The notes under the pieces were generated by a model. The model searched no databases and had not been told where the DNA came from. It saw only the letters and a list, made by a program, of their open reading frames with translations. Below are positions 37,425 through 48,158 of a stretch of DNA of 64,000 nucleotides, piece after piece (the first letter of the stretch is position 1; each line of letters opens with the position of its first letter). Both the position numbers and the translations under genes were made by a program. The stretch comes from Liolophura sinensis (lineage: Eukaryota > Mollusca > Polyplacophora > Chitonida > Chitonidae): positions 48,905,187 to 48,969,186 of the forward strand of contig NC_088301.1 of NCBI RefSeq assembly GCF_032854445.1. The letters run 5' to 3'.

Positions 37425-37640
37425 GTCTTTTTGGAAGATACATGTATGGTGATATCCAACTGAAAAGAGTTTCACAACAATGTTTTGAGTTTGAAGTTTC
37501 AGAGGAAAGTGAAGCAAAAATTTTTGCGTCCCCTTCAACTTTCACCTGGTGTGAAATCCCAAGAACAGTGAGCCACAAAATATTGTCCGAGAAAGATTTA
37601 ATGTGCATGTCTTTTCATTGTGTTGGTCAGCATCCCAAAG
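37425..37640. repeat. Dispersed repeat fragment related to 14570-14760
   Basis: The run gaagcaaaaatttttgcgtc followed by a CCTTCAACTTTCACCTGGTG-like stretch aligns by eye with 14629-14690. The open frames here are incidental. Boundaries and family are unknown. Confidence 0.35.
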
Positions 37641-38840
37641 CTGGTGTCATAATCAGGAATGACTAGTTCAGCAATAAGACTATCAACAATTTTAAAATAC
37701 CAGTGATTGACTGACATTCAAAAGTACAGCAGGGGTAAACCACCAGCCTTGGCAAGTAGCTGACAAAATTTCGTACGTGATGTACAGACTGTTGTTCATG
37801 CATGAAAGAATGGTTTTCGTGCAGTTATCCAGAGAAGATAGAGATCACTGTCATTGTTCAACCCTTTTGCATGTTTACTATGTGTTTATTCATTTCAAGC
37901 ATATTCTGAAGGCATTATTTTGTGCAGATTGATAAAATTATTTTTTTGTGAATACCTGAAATTGGTCTATCCAATCAATGTAGTTTTGTTTCCAAAATAA
38001 ATTTATAAAAGTGCATAAACTGCACTGAAAGTTGCTCTCCCATATGCGGAAAGGTTGAGGAATAGGGCATTCATCATAAAGTTGTCTGCATATAAAGCAG
38101 TGATTGTTCGGCTATTGAGAAATTTAGCACATCAGCACTCTGCCGAGAAATAGCTCCAGCTTTAAGTGGGAATGCTTGCGGTGTCCGACAGAGCAGTGGT
38201 TGTCGAAGGGCTATACCAATATCCTTCAGGTTACACGAGTGCATCGACTTTTCCTGAATATCTATGTAGTAACTTTGTCAACTTCAATCCGAAAAATACA
38301 AATCTCCTAACTTTCATGTGGTACCATGCCACACATTCATGCACGTGCAGCTTGCACTTTTCTCGAACGTATCAAAAAATCAACCTAGCATGACCACCAT
38401 TTTTTGAGCTTTGGTGGCTGGAAGTGAATAGCATTATGTTACCCTGGTAACTTCCAGGGAAGTGGGTAGTAACACTTGGCAAAAAGTTTTTAGTTCTATC
38501 CAGATGAGATAACATTCTGATATATTTCAACTAGGTGCAAAATAACAGTGCAGAAATTTACAGTGTATCAACAGATTAAAATGTCTCTGTGGCAGTATTA
38601 TTCAATCAGTGCTCCTTTACACTTCAATATGGAGGCATATCTTGGACCTTGTTGCCTGAATTGTGCTTGTGTAACCTTTACCCATAAATATCCATCTTTT
38701 CCATGGTCATGATGTGTTGAGTTCAGAGACCATTTGACACCTCTAATACTTGGTCAGGTGTAGAAGTGAGAATTCCTTCAATGTCTAGTAAAAGACTCAT
38801 ACTGGAATATGAAATAACCACATGAAACATGTCTGTACAC

Positions 38841-38846
38841 TTTATT
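38841..38846 (-). terminator. Possible TUSC2 polyadenylation signal
   Basis: TTTATT on the + strand gives AATAAA on the - strand, about 1.7 kb beyond the TUSC2 stop. Another candidate lies at 39712-39717. Neither can be chosen without transcript ends. Confidence 0.2.
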
Positions 38847-39251
38847 ATATTTCACGTATTTACAACTTCTAGACATACAAATATTTCTTCATCAACAACT
38901 TCATATTTTGTTTTAAATTTACTCTGATTGATGAAAACCTTGTTAACTGTACACACACGTAAAGATAAAAGCTGCTTTTTGTGACGCTTAGGTTTACATT
39001 TATACTGATTGATAAGTAACGGGGAATGTTCACATGTTCAATACATATTCAGGAAATGATGAAACACTATGACATTTTCATGCGAAGGAAAACTAGGAAG
39101 AAATTACTGCAATATGAATTTAGGTCAAATATGGCAAACACTAAGAACATTAACATTTCATTATGAAACAGTAGAAAAAGTAATGTTTTAAGTCAATTAT
39201 TCCACACAACAGAAAATATGGTACCAGTACTGGTTCTAGTTTGACTTTACC

Positions 39252-39405
39252 TTTCCAATTTATTTATTTGATTGGTGTTTTACGCCGTACTCAAGAATAT
39301 TTCACTTATACGACAGCGGCTAGCATTATGGTGGGTGGAAACTGGGCAGAGTCCGGAGGGAAACCCACGACCATCCGCAGGCTGCTGGCAGATCACCTCA
39401 CCAAC
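39252..39405 (-). mobile_element. SINE 3' fragment, minus strand
   Basis: The + strand starts with atttatttatttgattggtg, the complement of the SINE tail, then a conserved body (cgccgtactcaagaatattt, agcattatggtgggtggaaa, cccacgaccatccgcaggct). It stops before the tRNA-like head. It is the same family as 25704-25951 and appears closer to the consensus body. Confidence 0.85.
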
Positions 39406-40546
39406 GATCACCTATATAATCAAATCTAATGAATAATATTTTCTTGACTAGAGAGAAAATAAATATAATATCTTTAAAGACTCTTATAGATCCACCCAAT
39501 GAACATATTTTTTCCACTTTGTTTCTTTTGTTGCAGAAACACATTTTTGGAGCTGGTAGGTAGGAATTTACATAGGGCATACTGTCCTTTCATACTGATC
39601 ACAACAGTTACAAAAATCTTAACACACTCAGAAGTATACACTTCTCTCTGCTAAATTCAACATTATCAGTAGGAAACAAAGAACTTTCAATATATATGTA
39701 ATTTAATTTAATTTATTTTTAAAACATGAGAAAAAGGCACAGCCCCCAATAGTAACTTTTTGTCTACCACAGTTTTAAGTCACCTTTTGTACACAATTAA
39801 AGTCAATTGAAAAAATCTGTCTATCCTAGTCCTCAAAATCATGTTTTCATGTTTTGAGCTTCCGTTGAGCACTCTGCTTTTACAATATCTGATAATTTAT
39901 GTAGCCATGTCTGAAACAGTGTAGACAAATTGTCACGAGTTATCTGCCCTTGAATTATGATATACATACTGAGCAGGCTACTGAGTTGTCATTTTTTTTT
40001 TTCAATATCCTGTGGACGCAAGTACATTTTTTTTTGCACTGCATTCTGTTTAAAGCTTTCTGAAATGATGAAATTAGCATTTAGATGTTATGCTAGCAAT
40101 GATGGTTTGATGCTTTACATTACTTGAAACTGTTTCATTGATTTGATTTACTTTGTCCAACCTTCAACTGGTTAGTGGAGATAAACATACAAATCAAGTA
40201 TTAAAGATATAAAAGCCCCAATCTCGCCACAAATTCCACAAAATGAGAATGACTAAAAACATGCCTTATGTCAAAGCTTTCTCAATTTACCACTAAAGGC
40301 GGTGAGATTCCCGAACAAGGACTGCTGAGCACAAATGTCAAATTTTGCCAGGTCTACAGAAAACTGCAGGTAAGATACAGATGTGCCTGTGTGACTGCTT
40401 TAATCAGCCAAGCCCTGGTTTGGTGCCTGTGCGGAGACATGGTGTCAGCTTGGAGTGAAAATCTCACTGATCTCTATGTACATGCACAACCGTCAACATC
40501 TTTCTACCATCATCACAATCAGTATTATCCATTGTCTTTGAAGTAA

Positions 40547-40624
40547 TCACTTTCCCGTGAAAACTTCACATAACACAGCTGGGAAGTCAACATGGAGTCT
40601 TGGATGAGGCAATTCCACATCTCC
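40547..40624 (-). CDS. TUSC2: TUSC2 exon 3
   Basis: Acceptor gtgtttacag on the - strand, phase 0, 25 codons plus TGA. It encodes GDVELPHPRLHVDFPAVLCE, then VFTGK. The HPR-HVDFP core is the most conserved part of the TUSC2 C-terminus. The protein ends four residues later than the human one. Confidence 0.95.
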   Translation of the reverse strand, partial: GDVELPHPRLHVDFPAVLCEVFTGK

Positions 40625-43600
40625 CTGTAAACACAAATTTAGATAACCAAATATTTCAAGCATAAAATTGGGCATTTTTACAATTTACAATGGTAAACTG
40701 GTTTCTTCACTTCAGAACCAAGTTTGTTTCCAACAATGTTTGGTCATATCACGACAACTATACGTCTTTATAACAGGCCCATATCAGTACAAAGATGTTG
40801 AAAATCATGTTCCACTCAGTCAAGGAGTGCAGACTCTGTGCAGACAAGTTGCTAACCCAATGCCAATATTGTTACCTGAATGCTAACTAACATTTTACAG
40901 TCAGACTTGAACTGAGTTGAGACTAAATATGGGTCCAAGCTTACAAAACAGACACTACCAGCAATGTTAAGGGCTAATTAAAGTTAAAGACAGCACCTAA
41001 CTAATGTTTATGTCCACTGAAAGACTACCTTTCAAAGGATCTCAAACAGGCATTAAATATTTTTTTACATTTTTTTTCAACCCGGTAACAGTTTAGTGAA
41101 ACTTCATCTTGACACAGCTTCAGCATGTCATCAAGAGCAAGGTGGCGTCACATTTACTCTAGCTCTCTAACGTCGAAGGTATTTTCTGCATAATAGTTTA
41201 AGCAGTAGCCTATGGCAGACAGAAATTGTGGACTTCGGCAATGAACGCCCAAGTGTTCAATATAGTTTTCTATTAAACCGGGCACACTGGAAAAATATTT
41301 CTTCCACTCCTTGAACTGTTGACACAGTAATCCTACTAAATCTTTTTCAGGGAACTCCAGAACTCCCTGTTTAAATAGTCTAGCTGCAAATGAACAACTG
41401 GGGGTATTCCTGGTTCAGGTCGTAGCTTCTGGAGGGGTTGTGCTGGCAATACTCACCCCTACTAAATTTTTACAAAATTACAATAGGATTGTTATACAAC
41501 TACATTTATGCTCAATTCTGAAACAAATGGAAATAAATCTAAGCACCACAAAGGCTGATCTAGGCATTCAATTGTTGCTGGATTTTACGTTTCAATTTTG
41601 TAGTGGTGGCTTCTAAAATGAAAGCACTGCTGACCTAGTTATCACTTATGTCAGAGAAAGCACCTTGGCTTGAATACTGCGTTTCAGTAATTTTACTGTA
41701 TTTCATGAAAGAAAACCGAAAAAAAAAACATCACTTCTATGAGAGAAAGACAAAAGAGCAAATTTAAATTCTTTAGCTCTAGTAAATTCAGAGAAAAAAA
41801 AATTAGATCAAAAGATTCAATTAATTTTAAGAATTGTTCGCTGAGATGCCGTCTTCTCATTCCCATACACTTTCAGCATCCCTATATGAATTTTGCAGTG
41901 ACCCTGATATTTGTTATTTACAAACTGCAGACTAAACGCTAAAATGATTGACAAAAAAAATGTATTTATATAATTTGAACTAAGTGGGCCTGTGTCTAAG
42001 TGGGCCTATGCTCTGCTGGGGAGATGAATGCAGTTTGGGTGGAGACAGCATGCATAATTTGACAAAATTTGTCTGATATAATTTGTAAAACCGTTGTTGA
42101 GTATTACACGGTTTGTAAATGAACTGATTTTCTCAATTCTCAACACGGCTGCCTTGACTCACACCAGCCCTTTGTCAGCAGCAGTATTGTCATTTCGTTG
42201 TACATGTTATTCTGTGAAATCTCATTAAAATAATAAAGTAGGATACTTTTCAGAAAGCTTCAGCATCCTGCTTTCGACTGAAACATGTTTTAGCCAGGTA
42301 CTGTCTTGTCCTTTAAATTACCCTCAATGCCTCAAAAGCAGCGCCCCCCCCCCCCCCCCCCCCAACTAAGGGAGACCACTCTGCTGCAATGCAGTTACTA
42401 AACCTGTGAATCATGATTACACACTGTAACTGATCGTTACTATTAGTACCGTTGTCATCTATAACCGAAACCATAGTTCATGATATGGAGGAATTCAGGC
42501 ATACACAAGCTTAGATGCACCAACACGTATGTAGCACCTTCACTAGATCTTTGGCATAATCAGATGAGAATATGCTTCATGGGATGGATAAAAACAGAAC
42601 AAAGTTACATTTATGCACTAATCTCCCCTGATGAGCACACAGAAAAGCATAATTTTTACAAGGCTCCAAAGTGTAAGCTGACATTTTGTCTGTATTTTGT
42701 GCTTGGTTTATCTTGCTCGGTGCAAGGTGAATTTTGTGCTTGTTTCAAATACAGGTGGCCTGTGGGATCTAGGACCTGACAGTACTTGGGACATGGACAC
42801 AGATTCAAAACAAAATAAAAATGTTTTAAAAAATTTGAAATGTCTGTTAAACAACTAAAATGAAAAACATGAAATTTAAAGACTCCTGGTCTGACGAGCT
42901 TCAATTCTTTCAAATAAGAACATGGCTACAAATTCATGGATTTAAACTGAGGTAATAAAATCATGCAGAATAAGACTATACACAAGCAACTACGTGTATG
43001 TTCAGCACCAGGGGTAGACAGTAGATTTTTTTCTTTTGTGGATGAAAAGGCAACTAGAATCCGGATGTCTGAAATATCCCGCCTTCCACACACCAACATT
43101 TACAAAAATTAAGAAAAAATTAATAAGAACTAAACCTTAAAATAAAGGACAGAACATCATGTTGCTTAGTTTGACTTCCCTATAGATTGTTTCATGGGCC
43201 ATTTATAGTGTGCACTTATTGTACTACTTGTGCATCCAGTTTAAAGAAATGCAGCAATCAGAAGAGAATACATGTACTATCTACACAAAATTCCATTACT
43301 GCACTAAGTACCTGAACGGGAGAAATTATGAAAATAATTACCCAATTGTAATTTAATTTGAGCATGCACAAGTTCATATTACAGAGAAGATTTGTCTTAT
43401 GTTTCACGGAAAGGGTTGAATACTTTAGGAAGAGTTACATGGAAAAAATCTTAATACATGGAAAAGCACTATTACTAAAAGCACCAAGTCATAAATGGGG
43501 GTAATTATGAAAATAATTATCTGATTGCCATTAAAGTTTAGCATGCATATGTTCAGATGACAGGCAAGATGTCTGCTAAATTTCATCAAAATCGGCGCAG

Positions 43601-46600
43601 TGGTTTGGGAAGATTTATATGGACAAACAATGAAAACATAGAAAAGCACTGATTTCTAAATGCGAGTAATTATGAAAAGTTGTTATGAAAATTATTTCCC
43701 AATTGCCATTAAACTTGTTTTTGAGGAGATACAAGGACAAAATCGCATCTACAGAGAGACGGACAAGGCATGGCGATTCCAGTACACGGTCCCCCCACCC
43801 CCACCCCTCCGTAACTTTGTTGAGGAGGTAAATGATACGGAAAATAGCCAGTGTCTGTCATAAGCAGGAACACATGTACCTGAGGTACCAGATGATGGTT
43901 TTTCTTCACCATCTTATATCTGTGACCCTGATCTCCATCATGTTTAATAGGAACTTCTTCAAAAAACTCGTGGGCTAGGTCTCCATCCTCATCCATGTAC
44001 ATCGATCTGAAAAATGAACAAAGAAGCATTAGGTCAACATATATATACCTTAAACTGCCAATTAGACATCAAGACAGTGAAAACTTCATGTGTTACGATG
44101 CAAGACAGATGAAAGGGTTTACTGCATGACTGAATTAATTTGATTGTTGTTTTACACAATGTTATATTCAAAATAATATAACTCTGTGGCCTAGGGGTTT
44201 ACACCCCAGCATGGTGCATTGACCCAGAAGCCTCCCACCATGTGGTCGTTGTGAGTTCAAGTCCAGCTTCCTCTCCAGCCGTATGTGAGAAGGTCTGTCA
44301 GCATACTGCAGATGGTCATGTGTTTTCCCACCATAATGCTGGCCACTGTCATATAAGTGAAATATTCTTAGTAAGGCATAAAAAACCAATCAAATAAATA
44401 AATAAAATAACTGATTATACATTGTGTAGATTTGAATGTTTTATGAGGTAAGACTTCTAGGTAGGCTATTTGTTGAACTTGCTGGTTTGACTGCTTTAAA
44501 GGCATTATCAAAAAACATCTGAATATTTTATTTATTTATTTGATTTTCTGCTGTTAACGAAATGTTTGACTGGGAAGCCAGTCTTCAAGATTCAACCTGA
44601 AACTAGCCAATAAAGCAATGATTAGGCAAAGTGGAGTAGATTATCCATTGGCCGGGTAACTCTACTACATGTAACTTGTGTATGAACCATTGTCACAAAT
44701 GTCACCTTGTTCAAAACTGGAAGTTGGCTCTCGCACCTTTCAGTTTAACCTGGCAGTAGCTACAAATATACTCAGCATGAATTGGAAACACTAATGAAGC
44801 CTGTTTCCTATTCAATTTTTTGCACACATACCCGTGACTAAATAGCAACAAAATATATCCCAGTTGCTTACCTCAACAGACTACTTGTCACCAGTTGCGA
44901 TGCCCCAGTACAAGTCTAATATTTGCAAATGTGTAACTTAGTCATATTTAAATAGTAACTGCATAACGTTTTTAAATTGAGTGCTCCCTGATGTTGGTTT
45001 GGGACCATTCATGGCAAAACAGACTTTTGCCAAACCTAACATCAGAGTAATCTTGCAAGTTATTTTGATGAGAGAAAAGGAAATATTTCTGTGAATTTCA
45101 AAAACAGTTTGAGTCAGGTTGTATTTATACTTGCAAAACGTCCTATTCATTTAAATGCACAACAGAACTTGGTGTGTGCTGTAGTCTAATGAATTAGATG
45201 TTGTATGGTAATGATATAATGTCTAACAGAGGTACCTTCTCAAAAAACTAGGTATTTTCCTATACACTAGAAGATCACACTTTTATTGGATCACAAATAG
45301 GCTAAGGTTATGATCATATCATTCTAGTCCACGATCCATCAAAAACTTCAAACAGACAGCCAAGTTCGCCCTCTCTATAAACCTTTGAAATATTCTCCAC
45401 AATGAAGGTTTTTAATCTGTGATGCAAAGTGGACGATTTTTATCTGCAGGGAACAGCCAAGAGTGTCACAAGTCTCTATTGTGGAAAACAGTAGGCAAAG
45501 CATCAAGAAGAGAAACATGTCTGCCTGTTAAAATTTTGCTGCCTTTACAGTCTGGAAATGACCAAAGTGAGCAAAACAGAAGTCGAATGTGGTCTAGTAA
45601 AAGTGCGATCTGCCAGCCGGGGACTGCTGATTGAAAACAAGTAGAAAACACTACAGAGGTTCCAAATGCAGACAAGAAAATATCCACTGTTTTGGGATGG
45701 GATCTCTGTTAGACCTTGTATCATTTAGCGTATAACATCTAATTAATTAGGCTAATGTGTGCTGGTGTTTTAAAGTAGATTTACAGGCCCACTTCGTGTA
45801 AGTGCTTCACAGAATGAACACACTGGATTTTTCAATTCAATGTTTAAATGCTGAGGCAGGTCATTATCAGAAATGATTGAAAATAGACCTCATTGTTTAA
45901 TTTAACGATGTTTCTGGGGTCTCGCAGAAGTTCACACAGATATCAGTGAGACAGCTGGTGGCTGTCGCAAACTAACATACATGTAGATAAAAGAGGTCTA
46001 TTTTATGATAGTTGCTACATTAAAAATATATGTCTGTCGAAACATAACATAAAAGTCCCCTCTTTTAAATGCGATAATTTGCGAGAGCCCCTACCTGTCT
46101 TGCTGATATCTGCATGCACTCGCGACACCCCTGACACACCGACTGGGGTTATTGAACTACAAGTTTGTCTACATTAGCAATGGATGACTATTCTTGCTGG
46201 CACTCGCATAGTCATGGATGACTCCCATTGACCCCTGAAGGAATCATCGTAAAATTTCGCAAAACAGTTAACTGCTAACCTCTCTGGCCTTTCCAATAAA
46301 TCCTCTGCAATGCTTAGCGTCTCAGGACACGTGACTATTAAAATTCTGTGCTGTTGATCACCCTCAAAAGGTAAATATCCATCCATCCTGTTAGACGGGT
46401 CAGGAGTTGGAGGTCACATGATCACCCTTTTGCGTCTAAAACAAGATGGCTGCTCAAAGTTAAAGCATTGAGGAGAAGGTCACTTTTTGTCACTTGTAAG
46501 GCCTAGTTGTACAAAATAACATCACAAAAGCTCTGCAGAAATGCTCAGACTATCTGGAAAGCTGAAAATAATACAAATCCAATGGATAGAAGATCTCTGA

Positions 46601-47399
46601 CAGTGATTCAAAAACAGACATTTTCCTATGTAATAACGTTGAAAGGACCGTTTTCTTCACCTACATCGTTTGTTACTAAGGAGATCATGTGGTCTCTAGC
46701 TTCCCATCCATCTTACAGAATAGTTCAGCAAGCTAAACTTTTCCGCTCGCTTGAACTTTATAAAGATGGTTGCTCATCACATGCACCATCTGGATTCCTG
46801 GGATACACATGCCCATCATTTGGCTTGGGAAACAGCCCCAATACTGGCAACATGGAATCAGCAGACTGGTTGAGCTTGCTCAAATATGGATTTCCCTTTG
46901 GGATAATTGACAGCTCAGGATTTTAACAGTCAGGTGCCCAGGTGCTATGTATTGTAAAGGATTAACTGGGCCGGCCGTGGAGAAAAGAAAACAACTGTTT
47001 TCCAAAATTTTACTATAGTTCCTTCTGGGGTCAATGGGAGTTATCCATGACTATACGAGCGCCAGCAAGAATCGTCACCCAGGGCTCGTCTACATGTAGT
47101 TGTTGTTGTTTGCTGCTTGGAGTAGATGCTTGGTGTCTCTGATAATTTGTTTATGTCGTAACCAACCATCACTAGCTCGACTAGCAAATAGGAATCCCCC
47201 AGGCAATCCTGTTTCAATTTACTACGATCTGGCGCTGTGTTTACTCTTACCCTCGTCTCTTGTGTACAAATGGAGTAGCACCGAATCGTTGGGCGATGGC
47301 AGCTTCATCCTGACAACTGTCACCGGTCTTGTTCCATGAAAACAGCCATTTCACGGGAGTTGAGACAGACTTGGCCAAAGAAGATGTCGCTCCTCCCAT
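40547..47399 (-). CDS. TUSC2: TUSC2 (tumour suppressor candidate 2, FUS1)
   Basis: Three exons on the - strand, 47399-47251, 44006-43880 and 40624-40547, give a 117-residue protein with phases that match exactly. The central block SMYMDEDGDLAHEFFEE and the tail HPRLHVDFPAVLCEV match human TUSC2 (110 residues; DEDGDLAHEFYEE and HPRIHVDFPVILYEV). The start MGGATSS keeps Gly2 and a small residue at position 6, fitting the N-myristoylation signal known for human TUSC2. TUSC2 is a small membrane-associated protein tied to mitochondrial calcium handling and tumour suppression in mammals; the same role here is inference. It converges on RASSF and diverges from FRMD4. Confidence 0.95.
41154..41383 (-). 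CDS. Unassigned terminal-exon-like frame in TUSC2 intron 2
   Basis: On the - strand a good acceptor (ccccagttgttcatttgcag) precedes 75 open codons ending in TAA, phase 1 at entry. The peptide includes RLFKQGVLEFPEKDLVGLLC, KEWKKYFSSVPGLIENYIEH and SAIGYCLNYYAENTFDVREL; it looks amphipathic and coding-like but I cannot assign it. Its phase does not fit TUSC2 exon 2 (phase 0 out), so it is not an alternative TUSC2 end. It may be the last exon of a nested gene or a decayed transposon frame. The opposite strand is also open here. Confidence 0.25.
42344..42363. repeat. Poly-C run, 20 bases
   Basis: Twenty consecutive C in TUSC2 intron 2, i.e. poly-G on the transcribed sense. Its length is probably unreliable in the assembly. 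Confidence 0.95.
43318..43780. repeat. Tandem divergent repeat, unit about 170 bp
   Basis: Three partial copies start at about 43318, 43497 and 43661, each opening with an AATTATGAAAATAATT-like run followed by (A/T)CCAATTGCCATTAAA. Each unit continues to ATTTCATCAAAATCGG-like and GAGGAGATACAAGGACAAA-like ends. GAAAAGCACT recurs just before copies 2 and 3. The array ends about 100 bp from TUSC2 exon 2. Confidence 0.75.
43880..44006 (-). CDS. TUSC2: TUSC2 exon 2
   Basis: Acceptor ttcatttttcag and donor CCTCAG|gtacat on the - strand; 127 bp, phase 2 in and 0 out. It encodes SMYMDEDGDLAHEFFEEVPI, then KHDGDQGHRYKMVKKNHHLV and PQ. The SM-x2-DEDGDLAHEF block is diagnostic for the family. Confidence 0.97.
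44170..44411 (+). mobile_element. Full-length tRNA-derived SINE in TUSC2 intron 1
   Basis: It has an A-box-like head (tgtggcctaggggtttacac), B box (gagttcaagtccagc), a body shared with 25704-25951 (tataagtgaaatattctta), and a CAATCAAATAAA tail. Flanks AATAATATAACT and AATAAAATAACT form an imperfect 12-bp target duplication. It is more diverged than the copy at 25704. Confidence 0.85.
46174..46386 (-). other. Unassigned minus-strand open frame with intron-like start context
   Basis: ATG at 46386 opens 70 codons. The stretch RILIVTCPETLSIAEDLLER followed by PERLAVNC has the hydrophobic pattern seen at the start of DEDD-type 3'-5' exonuclease domains, but the acidic catalytic residue expected after LAV is not present. 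The frame then enters an arm of the inverted repeat. A YY1-like aaGATGGCTGC lies nearby at 46442. It could be a gene remnant or chance. Confidence 0.2.
46507..46926 (+). other. 139-codon open frame between inverted-repeat arms
   Basis: This frame lies entirely within the spacer of the inverted repeat. The product is not recognised; it contains a Gly/Ser/Pro-rich stretch (GFLGYTCPSFGLGNSPNTG). It may be residual coding capacity of a transposon. No splice or promoter evidence. Confidence 0.2.
47251..47399 (-). CDS. TUSC2: TUSC2 exon 1 with start codon
   Basis: On the - strand ATG at 47399 opens MGGATSSLAKSVSTPVKWLF, continuing to GATPFVHKRRG, and the donor is GAGG|gtaaga (phase 2). The PFV-x-(K/R)RRG ending joins SM of exon 2 exactly as PFVFTRRG-SM does in human TUSC2. 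Gly2 is a likely myristoylation site. Confidence 0.95.
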
Positions 47400-47519
47400 T
47401 TCCACAGAAAATCATCGTTATAAATATACAAAGTTCATAATATTATCTCTTTTTATCATACAGTTTTTTCCAAACTACATGCTTACTTTGCCGTCATCCC
47501 GAACCGGAAATAACGTGGA

Positions 47520-47535
47520 CAGCGCCACCTAGCGG
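47520..47535 (-). promoter_or_regulatory. CTCF-like motif between TUSC2 and FRMD4
   Basis: The - strand reads CCGCTAGGTGGCGCTG, which closely follows the bilaterian CTCF consensus core (CC-x2-x-AGG-x-GGC). It lies 121 bp upstream of the TUSC2 ATG in the divergent promoter, a common place for CTCF. Binding is inferred. Confidence 0.55.
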
Positions 47536-47949
47536 ATAAAACTGTTTGTCAACTGATAGCTTAGCTATTTCGTTCATACCACACCTTCTCGCTCAGGCCA
47601 TATATAATTATCCACAGACTACATCATCAAATGGGGTTTAGTTGAAACCTGTACAATATCGTACATTTACTTCGTGAAAGTAACAAAGTAACACTTACAT
47701 TACAAAGTTTAGATACCACCTGAGGCTGCTATACTACTGGTACTACTTGTGATAAAACTAGAAAATTATATTATATCGGCAGAAATTCACAATAAAATCT
47801 GGGCGTTGAAAGTTTGATCAGTTCTAAATCTATGAGCAAGATTGTTAGTGTAAAAGACATGGACTTATGATAAGAGACGGGACACTATTTTTTTTTTTTT
47901 TTTTTTGGTATTTTTGGCAGGAGCAGTTTGTCATGCTGAGATTCGTATT

Positions 47950-48158
47950 TCGCGCGCAATTTTCTGTGTTTCAGAGACGACCCCTTATGTTTTTTTTTTC
48001 CCAACTCCCTCACACATGCGTGGTACAGCCGGAACGACTTCCAAGTGAAAGATATGGCGGATGCGAGTCTTTGGGTATTAGGTTAGATAAAAAGGAAACA
48101 ATGATCAAGTCAGCGGGAAAAGGTGTTATATCTGATCAAAATCTGCCGAAATGACAAG
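47950..48158 (+). other. FRMD4A: Probable FRMD4 non-coding first exon
   Basis: The sequence ends at a strong donor ACAAG|gtgagt. In the frame that would join the next coding exon (phase 0) there is a stop at about 48110, so it would be 5'UTR with translation starting at ATG 57689. The 5' end is not determined. Confidence 0.35.

Larger units (their letters stand above)
46153..47105. repeat. Long inverted repeat, arms about 110-135 bp
   Basis: Arm 1 (46153-46289) and arm 2 (46968-47105) are inverted copies with clearly high identity. Both share, in opposite orientation, ggggtcaatgggagt, atccatgacta and cgccagcaagaat (one base changed in arm 1). About 680 bp separate them. It sits in TUSC2 intron 1, with arm 2 starting about 145 bp inside the intron. 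A foldback or MITE-type insertion, or an inverted duplication, would explain it. Confidence 0.8.
47400..48158. promoter_or_regulatory. Divergent TUSC2/FRMD4 promoter region
   Basis: TUSC2 starts at 47399 leftwards and a probable non-coding FRMD4 first exon ends at 48158 (ACAAG|gtgagt) rightwards. The region is richer in CG dinucleotides than its surroundings, mainly at 47470-47540 and 47950-48360. ETS-like CCGGAA occurs at 47504-47509 and 48029-48034, a YY1-like TATGGCGGA near 48053, and a CTCF-like motif at 47520-47535. No TATA box is obvious. Confidence 0.55.

Noticed and set aside
40268-40546. 92-codon + strand frame next to TUSC2 exon 3
   Set aside because: It lies antisense to the TUSC2 3' end and 3'UTR, has no recognisable domain and no splice support.
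44182-44270. tRNA gene
   Set aside because: Same as above; it is the head of a second SINE copy.
45419-45687. Coding-like frames on both strands in TUSC2 intron 1
   Set aside because: Several frames on both strands are open and mutually exclusive, and none gives a known family or consistent splice sites.
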